Of a stretch of DNA of 64,000 nt, positions 1 to 7,534 are shown piece by piece. The notes beneath the pieces are model-generated. The model was not told the DNA's origin and searched no databases. It was given only the letters and a program-made list of their open reading frames with translations. Source of the DNA: Mycolicibacterium llatzerense. Its GTDB lineage: Bacteria > Actinomycetota > Actinomycetes > Mycobacteriales > Mycobacteriaceae. Location of the stretch: assembly GCF_000878195.1 (NCBI RefSeq), contig NZ_JXST01000027.1, positions 1 to 64,000 on the forward strand, read 5' to 3'. The position numbers and the translations under genes are program-made. The stretch's first letter is position 1; each line of letters opens with the position of its first letter.

Positions 1-955
1 TCAGCGGCATCTTGAGCTCGGCCCGGAACTGGCGGGCGTCGCGCAGCAGGTAGGCCTCGCGGTAGGGGTACTCGCGGAAGAACTTGTGGCCGCTCATCCG
101 GATGCCCCAGCTGATCGGCGGCTTGAAGTTCGCGGCGAACTCCTTGACGGGTGCGTCGCCGCGGAACAGGTACATCGGGTTGACCAGCGAGCTGCCCGCG
201 GTCAGTTCCAGCGCATCCAGCGCGCCGTCCTCTTCCAGCCATTTGGCGGTCTGCAGCGACTCCTCCATCGGGATACCGCCGCGGACGCCGTCGCTCATGT
301 TGAGTTTGGCGATGACGGCGATCTGGTTGCCGACGGCTTCTCTGACGGCCTGGACCGTCCCGCGGGCCACCTTGGCCCGGTTCTCCAGTGAGCCGCCGAA
401 CTCGTCGCGGCGCTTGTTGATCAGCGGGGACAGGAACGAGCTGGCGAAGTAGTTGTGGCCCAGGTGCACTTCGACGGCGTCGAAGCCAGCCTCGATCGCG
501 AGTTTGGCGGCGTTGGCGTGCGCGGCCGTGACGTCGTCGATGTCCTGACGGGTGGCTTTGCGGGCGAACCGCATCGACAGCGGGTTGAAGAACCGCACCG
601 GTGCCAGGGCCTTGGCCTTGTTGGTGCGTGAGTTGGCGACCGGCCCGGCATGGCCGATCTGCGCGCTGATCGCGGCACCTTCACCGTGGATGGTGTCGGT
701 GAGTTTGCGCAGGCCGGGGATGGCCTCCGGTCGCATCCAGATCTGCCAGCCGTCGGTGCGGCCACCGGGGGACACCGCGCAGTAGGCGACGGTCGTCATG
801 CCGACGCCGCCGGCCGCGGGCAGCTGGTGGTAGCGGATCAGATCGTCGGTGACCAGGGCATCAGGGGTGGACGCTTCGAACGTCGCGGCCTTGATGATCC
901 GGTTGCGCAGCGTGACCGGGCCGAGTTTGGCCGGTTGAAAGGGATCGACGGCCAT
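1..955 (-). CDS. NADH:flavin oxidoreductase, old yellow enzyme family (3' end cut by window)
   Basis: The frame reads inward from an ATG at 953-955 (start MAVDPFQPAKLGPV) and is still open at base 1, giving 318 codons without the C-terminus. The N-terminal RNRIIKAAT-type segment and the HLGHNYFASSFLSPLINKR stretch followed by DEFGGSLENR are signatures of the old yellow enzyme TIM barrel (FMN-dependent, NAD(P)H-using ene-reductases and 2,4-dienoyl-CoA reductase relatives). An AAAGGA-like ribosome site lies about 14 nt upstream of the ATG. It follows the two Mce genes on the same strand after a 69-nt gap, so it could be co-transcribed with them. Substrate cannot be deduced; the family assignment is solid. 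Confidence 0.85.
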   Translation of the reverse strand, partial: MAVDPFQPAKLGPVTLRNRIIKAATFEASTPDALVTDDLIRYHQLPAAGGVGMTTVAYCAVSPGGRTDGWQIWMRPEAIPGLRKLTDTIHGEGAAISAQIGHAGPVANSRTNKAKALAPVRFFNPLSMRFARKATRQDIDDVTAAHANAAKLAIEAGFDAVEVHLGHNYFASSFLSPLINKRRDEFGGSLENRAKVARGTVQAVREAVGNQIAVIAKLNMSDGVRGGIPMEESLQTAKWLEEDGALDALELTAGSSLVNPMYLFRGDAPVKEFAANFKPPISWGIRMSGHKFFREYPYREAYLLRDARQFRAELKMPL

Positions 956-1005
956 GGTTTCTGAAATCCTTTCGATAAATCTCAATGGGACAACGCCTTT
1001 CGGTT

Positions 1006-1019
1006 CGCACCGCGGTGCG
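1006..1019. repeat. Perfect 14-bp palindrome between genes
   Basis: CGCACCGCGGTGCG reads the same on both strands and sits in the 69-nt gap between the Mce lipoprotein gene and the oxidoreductase gene. It could be a small hairpin or a regulator site. No other support. Confidence 0.3.
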
Positions 1020-1024
1020 GAGCG

Positions 1025-2200
1025 TCATGGCTTCGCACCGTGTTGCGTGGCGGCCCCAGGTGGAATCTTGAACGGGTCGGCGGCCTGACCCGACAGATTT
1101 GACACCGCGCCGGTCAGGAAATCGGGCGGATTGACGATCTCGGACAGGTGCGGCATGTTCGGGTCCAGAGCCGACGTCGTGAGCAGGTTTTCGCCGAGCC
1201 GCCGCATGGTGAGGTCGAACGTCGAAAAGACGTTGAGGTAGTCGCCACGAATGGCATTGCGTAGGTATTTCCGGTCGAACGGAAAAGTGGGCAAGAGTTC
1301 CAGATCGTGAATGAAGTCGTCAGCGTTGTCGTTGAAGGCTTTGATGACGGGAAATGTGTCTTTGAGGTCAGCAGCGAAGTCGTCGTGGGTCTGTGCCAAC
1401 ACGCGCTCGGCAGTCGATGCGAATCTGCGTAGTGCCTCGAATGCCGCGACGATACTGCCGCGATTTCGGTTCAGGACATCAAGTGCGACGGGAAGGGTCT
1501 CCAGCGTCCGCCTCAGTCCGTCGCTGTTGTGCGCCAGGACTGCCGCTGTGCGGTCGACCCCCTCGATCGCAGCGATGATGACGTTGGTTTGCGCATCGAG
1601 GAAGCTGGTCAGTTCGGCCAGTCTCGCTACCAACCCGGTGAACGTCGCTCCCCGCCCGACAACGGCGCCATAGGCCTCGTTCGTAATATCCTGCAAAGAA
1701 CCAAGATTGCCGTTATTGACAATGACGCCGAGCGCAGCCAGCACCTCCTCGGTTGTGGGAAAGTGACGCGCACGATCGAGCCCGATGTGCGCACCGTCGG
1801 CCAGCCTGGCACGCACGGGGCCATCGCGCGGCGGCACCAGTTCGATGTGCTGAGAGCCCAATAGTGATGTCTGTCCAACTATCGCGGAGATATTCGCGGG
1901 TAAATCTGCCTGGCGATCCAACGAAAGACGCACGGCCGCATACACGGTGCTGTCCGGCCGCTGCACGACGGCGACCCCCGAGACACTTCCGACCGTGACG
2001 TCGCCGACCAGGACCGGCGAATTCTGCGGTAGCCCAACGACGTTGTCCAGTTCGACGGTCACCACGAAAGAGCCCGCGCCGTGACCCGCTGTGCCCGGCA
2101 GGGAAAGCGAGTTCAAACCGTCGAACTGACACCCCGTCACCATCGCGGCCATACAGGTCAGGATCGCGCCGCCGCGCAGCCCAACGCTTCGATCACCCAT
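1025..2200 (-). CDS. Mce-family lipoprotein (MceE/LprK-like)
   Basis: A 391-residue protein starting MGDRSVGLRG, with a hydrophobic leader ending in a lipobox (MVTGC, acceptor Cys24). It should therefore be lipid-anchored on the outer face of the membrane. An MlaD/Mce domain follows (SFVVTVELDNVVGLPQNSPV, then VGSVSGV), and then a long helical region. Mce proteins are substrate-binding parts of lipid/sterol importers (YrbEAB-Mce). The frame extends 5' to about 2440, but that part overlaps the upstream gene and lacks a signal sequence. The chosen ATG (2198-2200) overlaps the upstream stop by 8 nt, so translation is probably coupled. No yrbE genes or other mce members are present, which is unusual because mce genes normally come in sets of six. 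Confidence 0.85.
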   Translation of the reverse strand: MGDRSVGLRGGAILTCMAAMVTGCQFDGLNSLSLPGTAGHGAGSFVVTVELDNVVGLPQNSPVLVGDVTVGSVSGVAVVQRPDSTVYAAVRLSLDRQADLPANISAIVGQTSLLGSQHIELVPPRDGPVRARLADGAHIGLDRARHFPTTEEVLAALGVIVNNGNLGSLQDITNEAYGAVVGRGATFTGLVARLAELTSFLDAQTNVIIAAIEGVDRTAAVLAHNSDGLRRTLETLPVALDVLNRNRGSIVAAFEALRRFASTAERVLAQTHDDFAADLKDTFPVIKAFNDNADDFIHDLELLPTFPFDRKYLRNAIRGDYLNVFSTFDLTMRRLGENLLTTSALDPNMPHLSEIVNPPDFLTGAVSNLSGQAADPFKIPPGAATQHGAKP

Positions 2201-3221
2201 TCTCCGAGCACCGACCCTTCGAAGGGTCGGGGGCTCCGCCGATGGGAATGATGATGTCGCTACCGGCCGGGCCGCTGATCTTGATCTTGCTGGAACAGAA
2301 GAAGATATTGAAGAACGCGCCGTAAGCGCCCAGCGAGTTGAGCCGCAGGTAGTTTTCCGCGAGGGGATCGATGGTCGCGTTGATATCTGCTCTGCGCTCA
2401 TAGGCCCGCTGCGCGAACGGCCGCACGTTTTCCAGGACACCCTGGACCGGGCGCCGTCCGCTCTCCAGCATCTGGGTCAGTTCTTGGGACGATGCCGCCA
2501 GCGGCGGGATGGCGCCGGCAATGGGGTCGCGGCCCTGCGCCAAACCCGTGAGCAATTGCTGGAGCTCGTCGACGCTGCGCCCGAACTGCAGGCCCTTCTC
2601 ATCAACTGTTCCGAGCGAGGCGTTGAGGTTGCCGATGACGTCACCGACGAGTTGATCGCGGCCGGAGAGACTCTGGGTGAAGCTGCCGGTCGTCGAAAGC
2701 AATTGGGACACAGCGCCACCCTGGCCCTGGAGCAGGTCGATGACCGCAGCGCTAATCGCGTTGATCTTGTTGCCGTCGAGGCCTTTGAGAACGGGACGCA
2801 AACCGCCCAGGAGTGCATCGAGGTCCACCGCGGGCTGGGTGTTGCTCAGCGGGATGGTGGCCCCGGCCGCCAGTTCGTGTAAATCTCCTGCGGCAAAGGC
2901 CAATTCGAGATAACGGTCGCCCGTGAGATTCAGGTATCGAATCACGGCCCTGGTCGAGGTGTACAGGCGGTAGCGCGAATCGACGCTGAACAGCACGTCG
3001 ACGGTGTTGTCAGTGTTGAGCGACACGTGGTCGACCTTGCCGACCGGCAACCCGGCCATGCGCACGTCTTGCCCGGCCTTCAGACGTGAGGCGTCGACGA
3101 ACTCGGCGTGGTACTGCTCGCCCTCACCGAACCGGAGTTGGCCGAACACCACCACCAGTGCGGCGGCGACCAACAGCATCACCACCGTGAACACAGTCAC
3201 TTTCGCCGCGGTCAGCGACAT
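2193..3221 (-). CDS. Mce-family protein (MceB-like)
   Basis: A 342-residue protein with one N-terminal membrane helix (about residues 8-27, KVTVFTVVMLLVAAALVVVF). An Mce domain follows (FVDASRLKAGQDVRMAGLPVGKV), then a long helical domain and a C-terminal tail containing FNIFFCSSK, as in MceB proteins. It overlaps the lipoprotein gene downstream. The ATG at 3219-3221 has only a weak ribosome site. A much better one (GAGGAGG) lies in front of another ATG at 3250 in a different frame, described separately. The gene is divergent from a TetR gene across a perfect inverted repeat that probably controls it. Role inferred from family: lipid or steroid uptake. Confidence 0.85.
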   Translation of the reverse strand: MSLTAAKVTVFTVVMLLVAAALVVVFGQLRFGEGEQYHAEFVDASRLKAGQDVRMAGLPVGKVDHVSLNTDNTVDVLFSVDSRYRLYTSTRAVIRYLNLTGDRYLELAFAAGDLHELAAGATIPLSNTQPAVDLDALLGGLRPVLKGLDGNKINAISAAVIDLLQGQGGAVSQLLSTTGSFTQSLSGRDQLVGDVIGNLNASLGTVDEKGLQFGRSVDELQQLLTGLAQGRDPIAGAIPPLAASSQELTQMLESGRRPVQGVLENVRPFAQRAYERRADINATIDPLAENYLRLNSLGAYGAFFNIFFCSSKIKISGPAGSDIIIPIGGAPDPSKGRCSENG

Positions 3222-3250
3222 CGAACCGGCCTGGTGACGGCAGCGGTCAT
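3212..3250 (-). other. 12-codon upstream reading frame with strong ribosome site
   Basis: On the minus strand GAGGAGG is followed after 6 nt by ATG (3248-3250), which opens a frame encoding MTAAVTRPVRCR. It ends in a TGA inside codons 3-4 of the mceB-like gene. It may deliver ribosomes to the weakly initiated mceB start, or it may mark a frameshifted older N-terminus. Confidence 0.35.
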
Positions 3251-3262
3251 CGGCAACCTCCT

Positions 3263-3291
3263 CAATTAGTGATCCAGTGGTACACTAATTG
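3263..3291. promoter_or_regulatory. Probable TetR operator between mce pair and tetR
   Basis: CAATTAGTG (3263-3271) and CACTAATTG (3283-3291) form a perfect 9-bp inverted repeat with an 11-bp spacer, placed between the divergent mce and tetR genes. The right arm overlaps a -10-like TACACT (3281-3286) reading towards tetR. The left arm lies just ahead of the ribosome site reading towards mce. This is the standard layout for a local TetR repressor controlling both directions. Confidence 0.7.
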
Positions 3292-3343
3292 CCGGTTGAC
3301 GTCAACGGCACCACCGTCGCTCGGGGCCTGTGATGATGGATGC

Positions 3344-3952
3344 GTGAGCAGTCAGTCAGGCCCCGGTCGGCCGCGCGATGGGAGTATCGACGATCGCGTA
3401 CTCGCGGCGACCCGGGAGCTGCTGTCGGAGGGCGGGTTTCAGGCGCTGAGCATGAGGCTCGTCGCGCAGCGCTCCGGCGTCACGCGCGCCAGCCTGGCTC
3501 GACGATGGCCCACAAAAGCCGCGTTGGTACTGGACGCGGTGCTGGGCCAGACACCCGACATGACGCCGTTCACCGGAACGGACGTGTACGGCTGGATCGA
3601 TTTCGTGGTTCGGGGCAGCCACGAGCTGTTCAGCCGTCCGGAGATGAAAGCCGCCGCGCCCGGTCTGACCCTGGCGTTGCAGGAAGACAGCGAACTGGGT
3701 CGATCGTTGTGGAAGCGCTTCACCGGGCCGGCGGTCGAGTTGTTCTCCGAAGACGTCGGAGCCCAGACTGCCGAGGAGCGGCGCAGTGCGGAATTGGATG
3801 CGCGTGCAGTGGTGATCATGGCGGCCGGCGCCGCGATGTACATGACCACCATTGCCGCCGACGACGACTCCGCCGAACTCGAGGAGCGGATCGTCGAGCT
3901 TCTGACAACCGGGTATCGGTCAGCGTCGGCGAACCGCGCTACTGACCGCTAG
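3344..3952 (+). CDS. TetR/AcrR-family transcriptional regulator
   Basis: A 202-residue protein read from GTG at 3344. The frame is open from 3269, but that part would run through the operator. The N-terminal helix-turn-helix is clear (RVLAATRELLSEGG, then LVAQRSGVTRASLARRWPTK). The C-terminal ligand-binding domain is unassigned, as usual for the family. It is divergent from the mce pair with the 9+9 bp inverted repeat between, so it probably represses that operon and itself and may sense a lipid or steroid-like ligand. A strong hairpin follows the stop codon. Confidence 0.85.
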   Translation: MSSQSGPGRPRDGSIDDRVLAATRELLSEGGFQALSMRLVAQRSGVTRASLARRWPTKAALVLDAVLGQTPDMTPFTGTDVYGWIDFVVRGSHELFSRPEMKAAAPGLTLALQEDSELGRSLWKRFTGPAVELFSEDVGAQTAEERRSAELDARAVVIMAAGAAMYMTTIAADDDSAELEERIVELLTTGYRSASANRATDR

Positions 3953-3956
3953 AACA

Positions 3957-3991
3957 CGACAGGCCGCACCCTGATCGGGCACGGCCTGTCG
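3957..3991. terminator. Hairpin terminator between convergent genes
   Basis: CGACAGGCCG (3957-3966) pairs perfectly with CGGCCTGTCG (3982-3991), with an inner CCC/GGG extension. It begins 5 nt after the tetR stop and sits before the convergent gene ending at 4013, so it could terminate both. No U-tract is present, which is common for mycobacterial terminators. Confidence 0.7.
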
Positions 3992-4012
3992 CTTGATGCA
4001 GGACTTCGTGGA

Positions 4013-4456
4013 TCAGCGGCCGGGCTGGGCCGGGCCGGGCTGACCGGGAGCTTGAGGGCCGGGACCACCAGGGCCCTGTCCACCGGGCCCACCGGGGCCG
4101 CCCGGGCCACCCTGCCAGCCGGGGCCACCGGGGAACATCGGATGCCACATGCCACCACCGCGCGGCCCGTCGTGCCCCTCGCGGAATTCCGACATGTCGT
4201 GGCCGCGGTGGTGCTTGTGCCAGCCGTGGTGGCCACCGCCGGAGTGCGCGCCGAGGATGAAGCCGGAGAAGAAGATCGTCGCGACGATGAACACGATGCC
4301 GGCGACGATGCCGACCCAAGCCAGCACCTTGTTGAGCTTGCTCGGCTTGTGCTCGGCGGGCGGCGCGGCCACTGCGGTGGCCGTTGCTACGGGCGGGAAC
4401 GAGTCCGTCGGGGTATCCGGCGTCTCTGGCGTTTCTTTAGGGGTTTCGTCACTCAT
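4013..4456 (-). CDS. Single-pass membrane protein with Gly/Pro-rich tail
   Basis: A 147-residue protein read from ATG at 4454-4456 (MSDETPKETPETPD); an in-frame start nine codons earlier is possible. The layout is an acidic Pro/Thr-rich cytoplasmic head, one membrane helix (VLAWVGIVAGIVFIVATIFF), a His-rich stretch (HHGWHKHHRGHD), and a long GGPGG/PGQPGP repeat tail. No enzymatic domain is visible. Proline/glycine-rich proteins of unknown role occur near the asd locus in mycobacteria. The His-rich patch could bind metal, but that is speculation. Confidence 0.7.
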   Translation of the reverse strand: MSDETPKETPETPDTPTDSFPPVATATAVAAPPAEHKPSKLNKVLAWVGIVAGIVFIVATIFFSGFILGAHSGGGHHGWHKHHRGHDMSEFREGHDGPRGGGMWHPMFPGGPGWQGGPGGPGGPGGQGPGGPGPQAPGQPGPAQPGR

Positions 4457-4550
4457 GTCATCGATGATCCGTCCGTCAACCACTGCGGTGGCTGGGTTGC
4501 GCGTAAGAATCAGCTATGAGGCTCGCGGCGCGGTAGCGTGGGCTGTGTAC

Positions 4551-4590
4551 CGGAGCGTCGGCCGGGCTTTGGGGGCCGGCCGAAGCTCCG
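4551..4590 (+). repeat. Large hairpin upstream of the ribonuclease gene
   Basis: CGGAGC (4551-4556) pairs with GCTCCG (4585-4590). Inside it, CGGCCGG (4559-4565) pairs with CCGGCCG (4576-4582), leaving a symmetric 2-nt internal bulge. It lies 27 nt before the ribonuclease start, in the probable leader, and could limit expression of the toxic product. Confidence 0.55.
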
Positions 4591-4617
4591 ATATCAGAAC
4601 GCGGCAGAAAAGGTGCG

Positions 4618-5094
4618 ATGTCCAGAACCACCGTGCGCGCCGCGGCCCTCGCCTGCGGCACCGCGTTGCTGCTGACCCTCACCCCGGCGTGTACCAGGCA
4701 GTCGACGGTGCTCACCGGGCCGGCTCCGACGGCGTCGCCGACGGCGGCCTCGCACGCGCCGCCCACAGGGCCTTCGCCGACGACCCGGAGCAAGTCCGGG
4801 CTACCCGTCTGTCAGCTGTCGTCGCTGCCGGCCGAGGCCGGCACCACCGTCGACCTGATCCACCGCGGCGGGCCGTTCCCGTACTCGCGCGACGGCATCG
4901 TGTTCGGCAATTTCGAACATCGGCTGCCCAACCAGCAGCGCGGTTACTACCACGAGTACACCGTGCCGACTCCAGGTGCGAAGACTCGCGGGGCCCGGCG
5001 CGTCATCACCGGCGGTGAACCGCCGGTCAACCCACCGGAGTTCTACTACACCGGCGATCACTACGAGACGTTCTGCCAGATCGGAGGAGCGTGA
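4618..5094 (+). CDS. Secreted guanyl-specific ribonuclease (RNase Sa/barnase family)
   Basis: A 158-residue protein with a hydrophobic export signal ending near LTPAC (Cys25, a possible though imperfect lipobox). A Pro/Thr/Ser-rich linker follows (about 30-60), then a complete microbial RNase domain. The segments GPFPYSRDG, GYYHEYTVPTPG, RGARRVITG and YYTGDHYETF match Streptomyces RNase Sa. By that alignment Glu113 is the general base, His148 the general acid, and Arg124/Arg128 bind phosphate. The expected product is an extracellular or surface RNase cutting after G. An AAAGGTG site precedes the ATG. It overlaps the barstar gene by four bases (GTGA), so enzyme and inhibitor are made together. 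Active-site residues appear intact. Confidence 0.92.
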   Translation: MSRTTVRAAALACGTALLLTLTPACTRQSTVLTGPAPTASPTAASHAPPTGPSPTTRSKSGLPVCQLSSLPAEAGTTVDLIHRGGPFPYSRDGIVFGNFEHRLPNQQRGYYHEYTVPTPGAKTRGARRVITGGEPPVNPPEFYYTGDHYETFCQIGGA

Positions 5095-5366
5095 AGACCT
5101 TCACCGTGCGGGGTGCGCGGATCCATTCCCGCGCAGACCTTTTCACCGAGCTGGGCCACGCAGTCAATGGCACCGATGGCTATTTCGGCAGCAATCTCGA
5201 CGCGCTGGCCGACTGTCTCGGCGGCGGCTTCGGCACCCCGGACGACGAGCCGTTCCGTTTCGTGCTGACCGACAGCTCAAAAGCCAAGAAGGCCTTGGAT
5301 TCGGCCACCTGGACCGGGCTGCTCGACGTGTTCGACAGTGCCGGCATCGACTTGATGCTGCGCTGA
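5091..5366 (+). CDS. Barstar-family ribonuclease inhibitor
   Basis: A 91-residue protein starting at GTG 5091-5093 inside the ribonuclease stop codon (GTGA overlap), with a GGAGG site just upstream. The segment GYFGSNLDALADCLGG corresponds to the YGENLDALWDCL helix of barstar that plugs the barnase active site. No signal peptide is present, so it should stay in the cytoplasm and protect the cell from unexported enzyme. The pairing with an RNase of the matching family makes the function very likely. Confidence 0.93.
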   Translation: MKTFTVRGARIHSRADLFTELGHAVNGTDGYFGSNLDALADCLGGGFGTPDDEPFRFVLTDSSKAKKALDSATWTGLLDVFDSAGIDLMLR

Positions 5367-5373
5367 CGCCTGC

Positions 5374-6492
5374 CTACGGCTTCACCGGATTCACCGCGAA
5401 CTGGATGACGCGGTACGGCGCGGTGTCGCGCGGCTTGGTGTTCCACTGGCTGACCAGGATGCGCAGTTCGTCGAGCGTCGATCCCGGCGAGATATAGCCG
5501 CCGTACGGCTGGGCCAGCTGATTGTCTTGCGGCACAGGAAGTTCGTCGGCCTGCTCCGGCCAGCCGCCGGCGACGACGACGGTCGTGACCGGTGCGGCGC
5601 CGAGCTCGGTCGGCGCATTCGCGACCCGGACCTCCATGTTGCCGGTGCTGCTGTTGAAGTAGGACAGCACCGTCTTGCCGTCGACCTGCTTCATGCTCAT
5701 CTCACCGATCAGGTTGCCCCACAACGGGGTTGGCGGCTTGCCCCAGCCGGCGGTCGCGGACCAGCCCTGCCAGCTGGACCGGTCGGCGAACGACTGCGGC
5801 GTGGCCCGGTACAGGAACGGCGCGCTACTGCGGTCAAAGTTGTTGGCGACGATGTACACCCAGCCGCGCGGCGAGTCGGCAGTGGGCACCGGGTCGTAGT
5901 AGCCCGTGATCTGGCTCTGCGCTCCCCCGGCGTAGCCGGCCGGCCGCACGGACCCCGGCACCGTCGGCCAGGACCCGCGCGCCGGGTCGGCCTTGACCAG
6001 TCGCGAACTCGCCGGCTTCAGGTCGCGCGTGGTGGTGATCAACAGGTAGTTCTCCCGGTTGATGGTCACCACCCCGGCCGGAAGTTGAGATGTGCCAGGA
6101 ACTTTGGGGTCGGCCAGCAGCGGCTTGTCGACGCCTGTGACGCCGCGGTACCGAAGTCCGTCGGGTGAGTTGATGGAATCGGTCTCGACGTGCAGCGCGA
6201 CGGGCGCAAACCAGCCGCCGAATCCGACGCCCTGTCCCGCGAAGCTGTCGCCGCAGATCTGCAGGATGCCGCTGGGGAACTCCATGAACTCGCACAGATC
6301 GGTCGCCCCGATGCCGTAATCGGCTGTCGGCGTACCGGTTCCGGCCACCGGACCGATACGCGTCACCTCGCCGAGCGCCAGCGGTTTGAGTACCGGTGTG
6401 GGCACCGGCGCGGGCGGATCAGCCTGCGCCGCAGCAACCCCGAACGCCGCCATCAACGTCGAGATCGACGCAATGGCCGCGAGCGCGCGCAA
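5374..6492 (-). CDS. Secreted DUF4185 protein, candidate endo-D-arabinanase (GH183)
   Basis: A 372-residue protein with a cleavable signal peptide (about residues 1-24, ending VAAAQADP) and a DUF4185 domain over the rest. Acidic motifs GATDLCEF and QICGDSFAG lie in the region expected for the catalytic carboxylates of this fold. DUF4185 proteins, including one encoded beside asd in M. tuberculosis, have been reclassified as GH183 endo-D-arabinofuranases acting on arabinogalactan/lipoarabinomannan (from memory). A role in cell-wall arabinan remodelling is inferred. The start used is TTG at 6490-6492, two bases after the asd stop, with no clear ribosome site. Coupling to asd is likely. Confidence 0.75.
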   Translation of the reverse strand: MRALAAIASISTLMAAFGVAAAQADPPAPVPTPVLKPLALGEVTRIGPVAGTGTPTADYGIGATDLCEFMEFPSGILQICGDSFAGQGVGFGGWFAPVALHVETDSINSPDGLRYRGVTGVDKPLLADPKVPGTSQLPAGVVTINRENYLLITTTRDLKPASSRLVKADPARGSWPTVPGSVRPAGYAGGAQSQITGYYDPVPTADSPRGWVYIVANNFDRSSAPFLYRATPQSFADRSSWQGWSATAGWGKPPTPLWGNLIGEMSMKQVDGKTVLSYFNSSTGNMEVRVANAPTELGAAPVTTVVVAGGWPEQADELPVPQDNQLAQPYGGYISPGSTLDELRILVSQWNTKPRDTAPYRVIQFAVNPVKP

Positions 6493-6494
6493 GA

Positions 6495-7532
6495 TCAGCG
6501 TGCAGCGAGCAGTTCGGCGATCTGAACTGTGTTGAGCGCCGCGCCCTTTCGCAGGTTGTCACCCGAGACGAACAGCGCGAGGCCACGACCGTCGGGCACG
6601 CCCGGGTCCTGGCGGATCCGGCCCACCAGCGAGTCGTCGGCGCCGGCGGCGGCCAGCGGCGTCGGCACGTCGACCAGCGAAACACCGGCCGCGTCGGCCA
6701 GCAGCTCGCGGGCTCGCTCCACCGAAATCGGCCGGGCGAATTCGGCATTGATCGACAGCGAGTGCCCGGTGAACACCGGCACGCGTACGCAGGTTCCGCT
6801 GACCAGAAGCTCCGGGATGCCGAGAATCTTGCGGCTCTCGTTGCGCAGCTTCTGATCCTCGTCGGTCTCGCCCGAGCCGTCATCGACCAGCGAACCGGCC
6901 AGCGGGATGACGTTGAAGGCAATGGGCGCAACGTATTTCACGGGCGCCGGGAACTCCAGCGCGGATCCGTCGTGCACCAGCTGCTCGGCACCGGAGATCA
7001 CGGCGCGCGCCTGCGAGGCCAGTTCGTCGACCCCGGCCAGCCCTGAACCGGACACAGCCTGGTAGCTCGACACGATGAGTCGGGTCAGGCCGGCCTCGTC
7101 GTGCAGCGGCTTGAGCACCGGCATGGCGGCCATGGTGGTGCAGTTCGGGTTGGCGATGATGCCCTTGGCAAGCTGCTTGCCGCGGACGTCCCGCTCGAAG
7201 TTGACCTCCGAAACCACCAGCGGCACATCGGGATCCTTGCGCCACGCCGACGAGTTGTCGACGACGATGGCTCCGGCGGCGGCGAAGCGCGGCGCCTGCA
7301 CCCGCGACATGGTCGCGCCTGCGGAGAACAGCGCGATGTCCAGACCCGACGGGTCGGCGGTCTCGCTGTTCTCGACCTCGATCTCCTGGCCGCGGAACGT
7401 CAGCTTCTTGCCCTCGGACCGCGCCGAGGCGAAGAACCGCACGGAACTCGCGGGAAAGTCGCGCTCCTCGAGGAGTCTGCGCATGACCTGGCCGACCTGG
7501 CCGGTCGCGCCCACCACACCGATGTTCACCAT
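6495..7532 (-). CDS. asd: Aspartate-semialdehyde dehydrogenase
   Basis: A 345-residue enzyme, the normal length for actinobacterial Asd. The N-terminal GATGQVG is the NADP-binding loop. The catalytic cysteine is Cys131 in NPNCTTMA. It reduces aspartyl-4-phosphate to aspartate semialdehyde, the branch point to lysine/diaminopimelate, threonine and methionine, in the cytoplasm. It follows ask after a 2-nt gap, forming the classical ask-asd operon, and is followed directly by the DUF4185 gene. No defects are visible. Confidence 0.97.
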   Translation of the reverse strand: MVNIGVVGATGQVGQVMRRLLEERDFPASSVRFFASARSEGKKLTFRGQEIEVENSETADPSGLDIALFSAGATMSRVQAPRFAAAGAIVVDNSSAWRKDPDVPLVVSEVNFERDVRGKQLAKGIIANPNCTTMAAMPVLKPLHDEAGLTRLIVSSYQAVSGSGLAGVDELASQARAVISGAEQLVHDGSALEFPAPVKYVAPIAFNVIPLAGSLVDDGSGETDEDQKLRNESRKILGIPELLVSGTCVRVPVFTGHSLSINAEFARPISVERARELLADAAGVSLVDVPTPLAAAGADDSLVGRIRQDPGVPDGRGLALFVSGDNLRKGAALNTVQIAELLAAR

Positions 7533-7534
7533 GA

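Noticed and set aside
1025..2440. A 471-residue version of the Mce lipoprotein.
   Set aside because: The extension overlaps the upstream mce gene by about 250 bases and would bury the signal peptide and lipobox in the interior.
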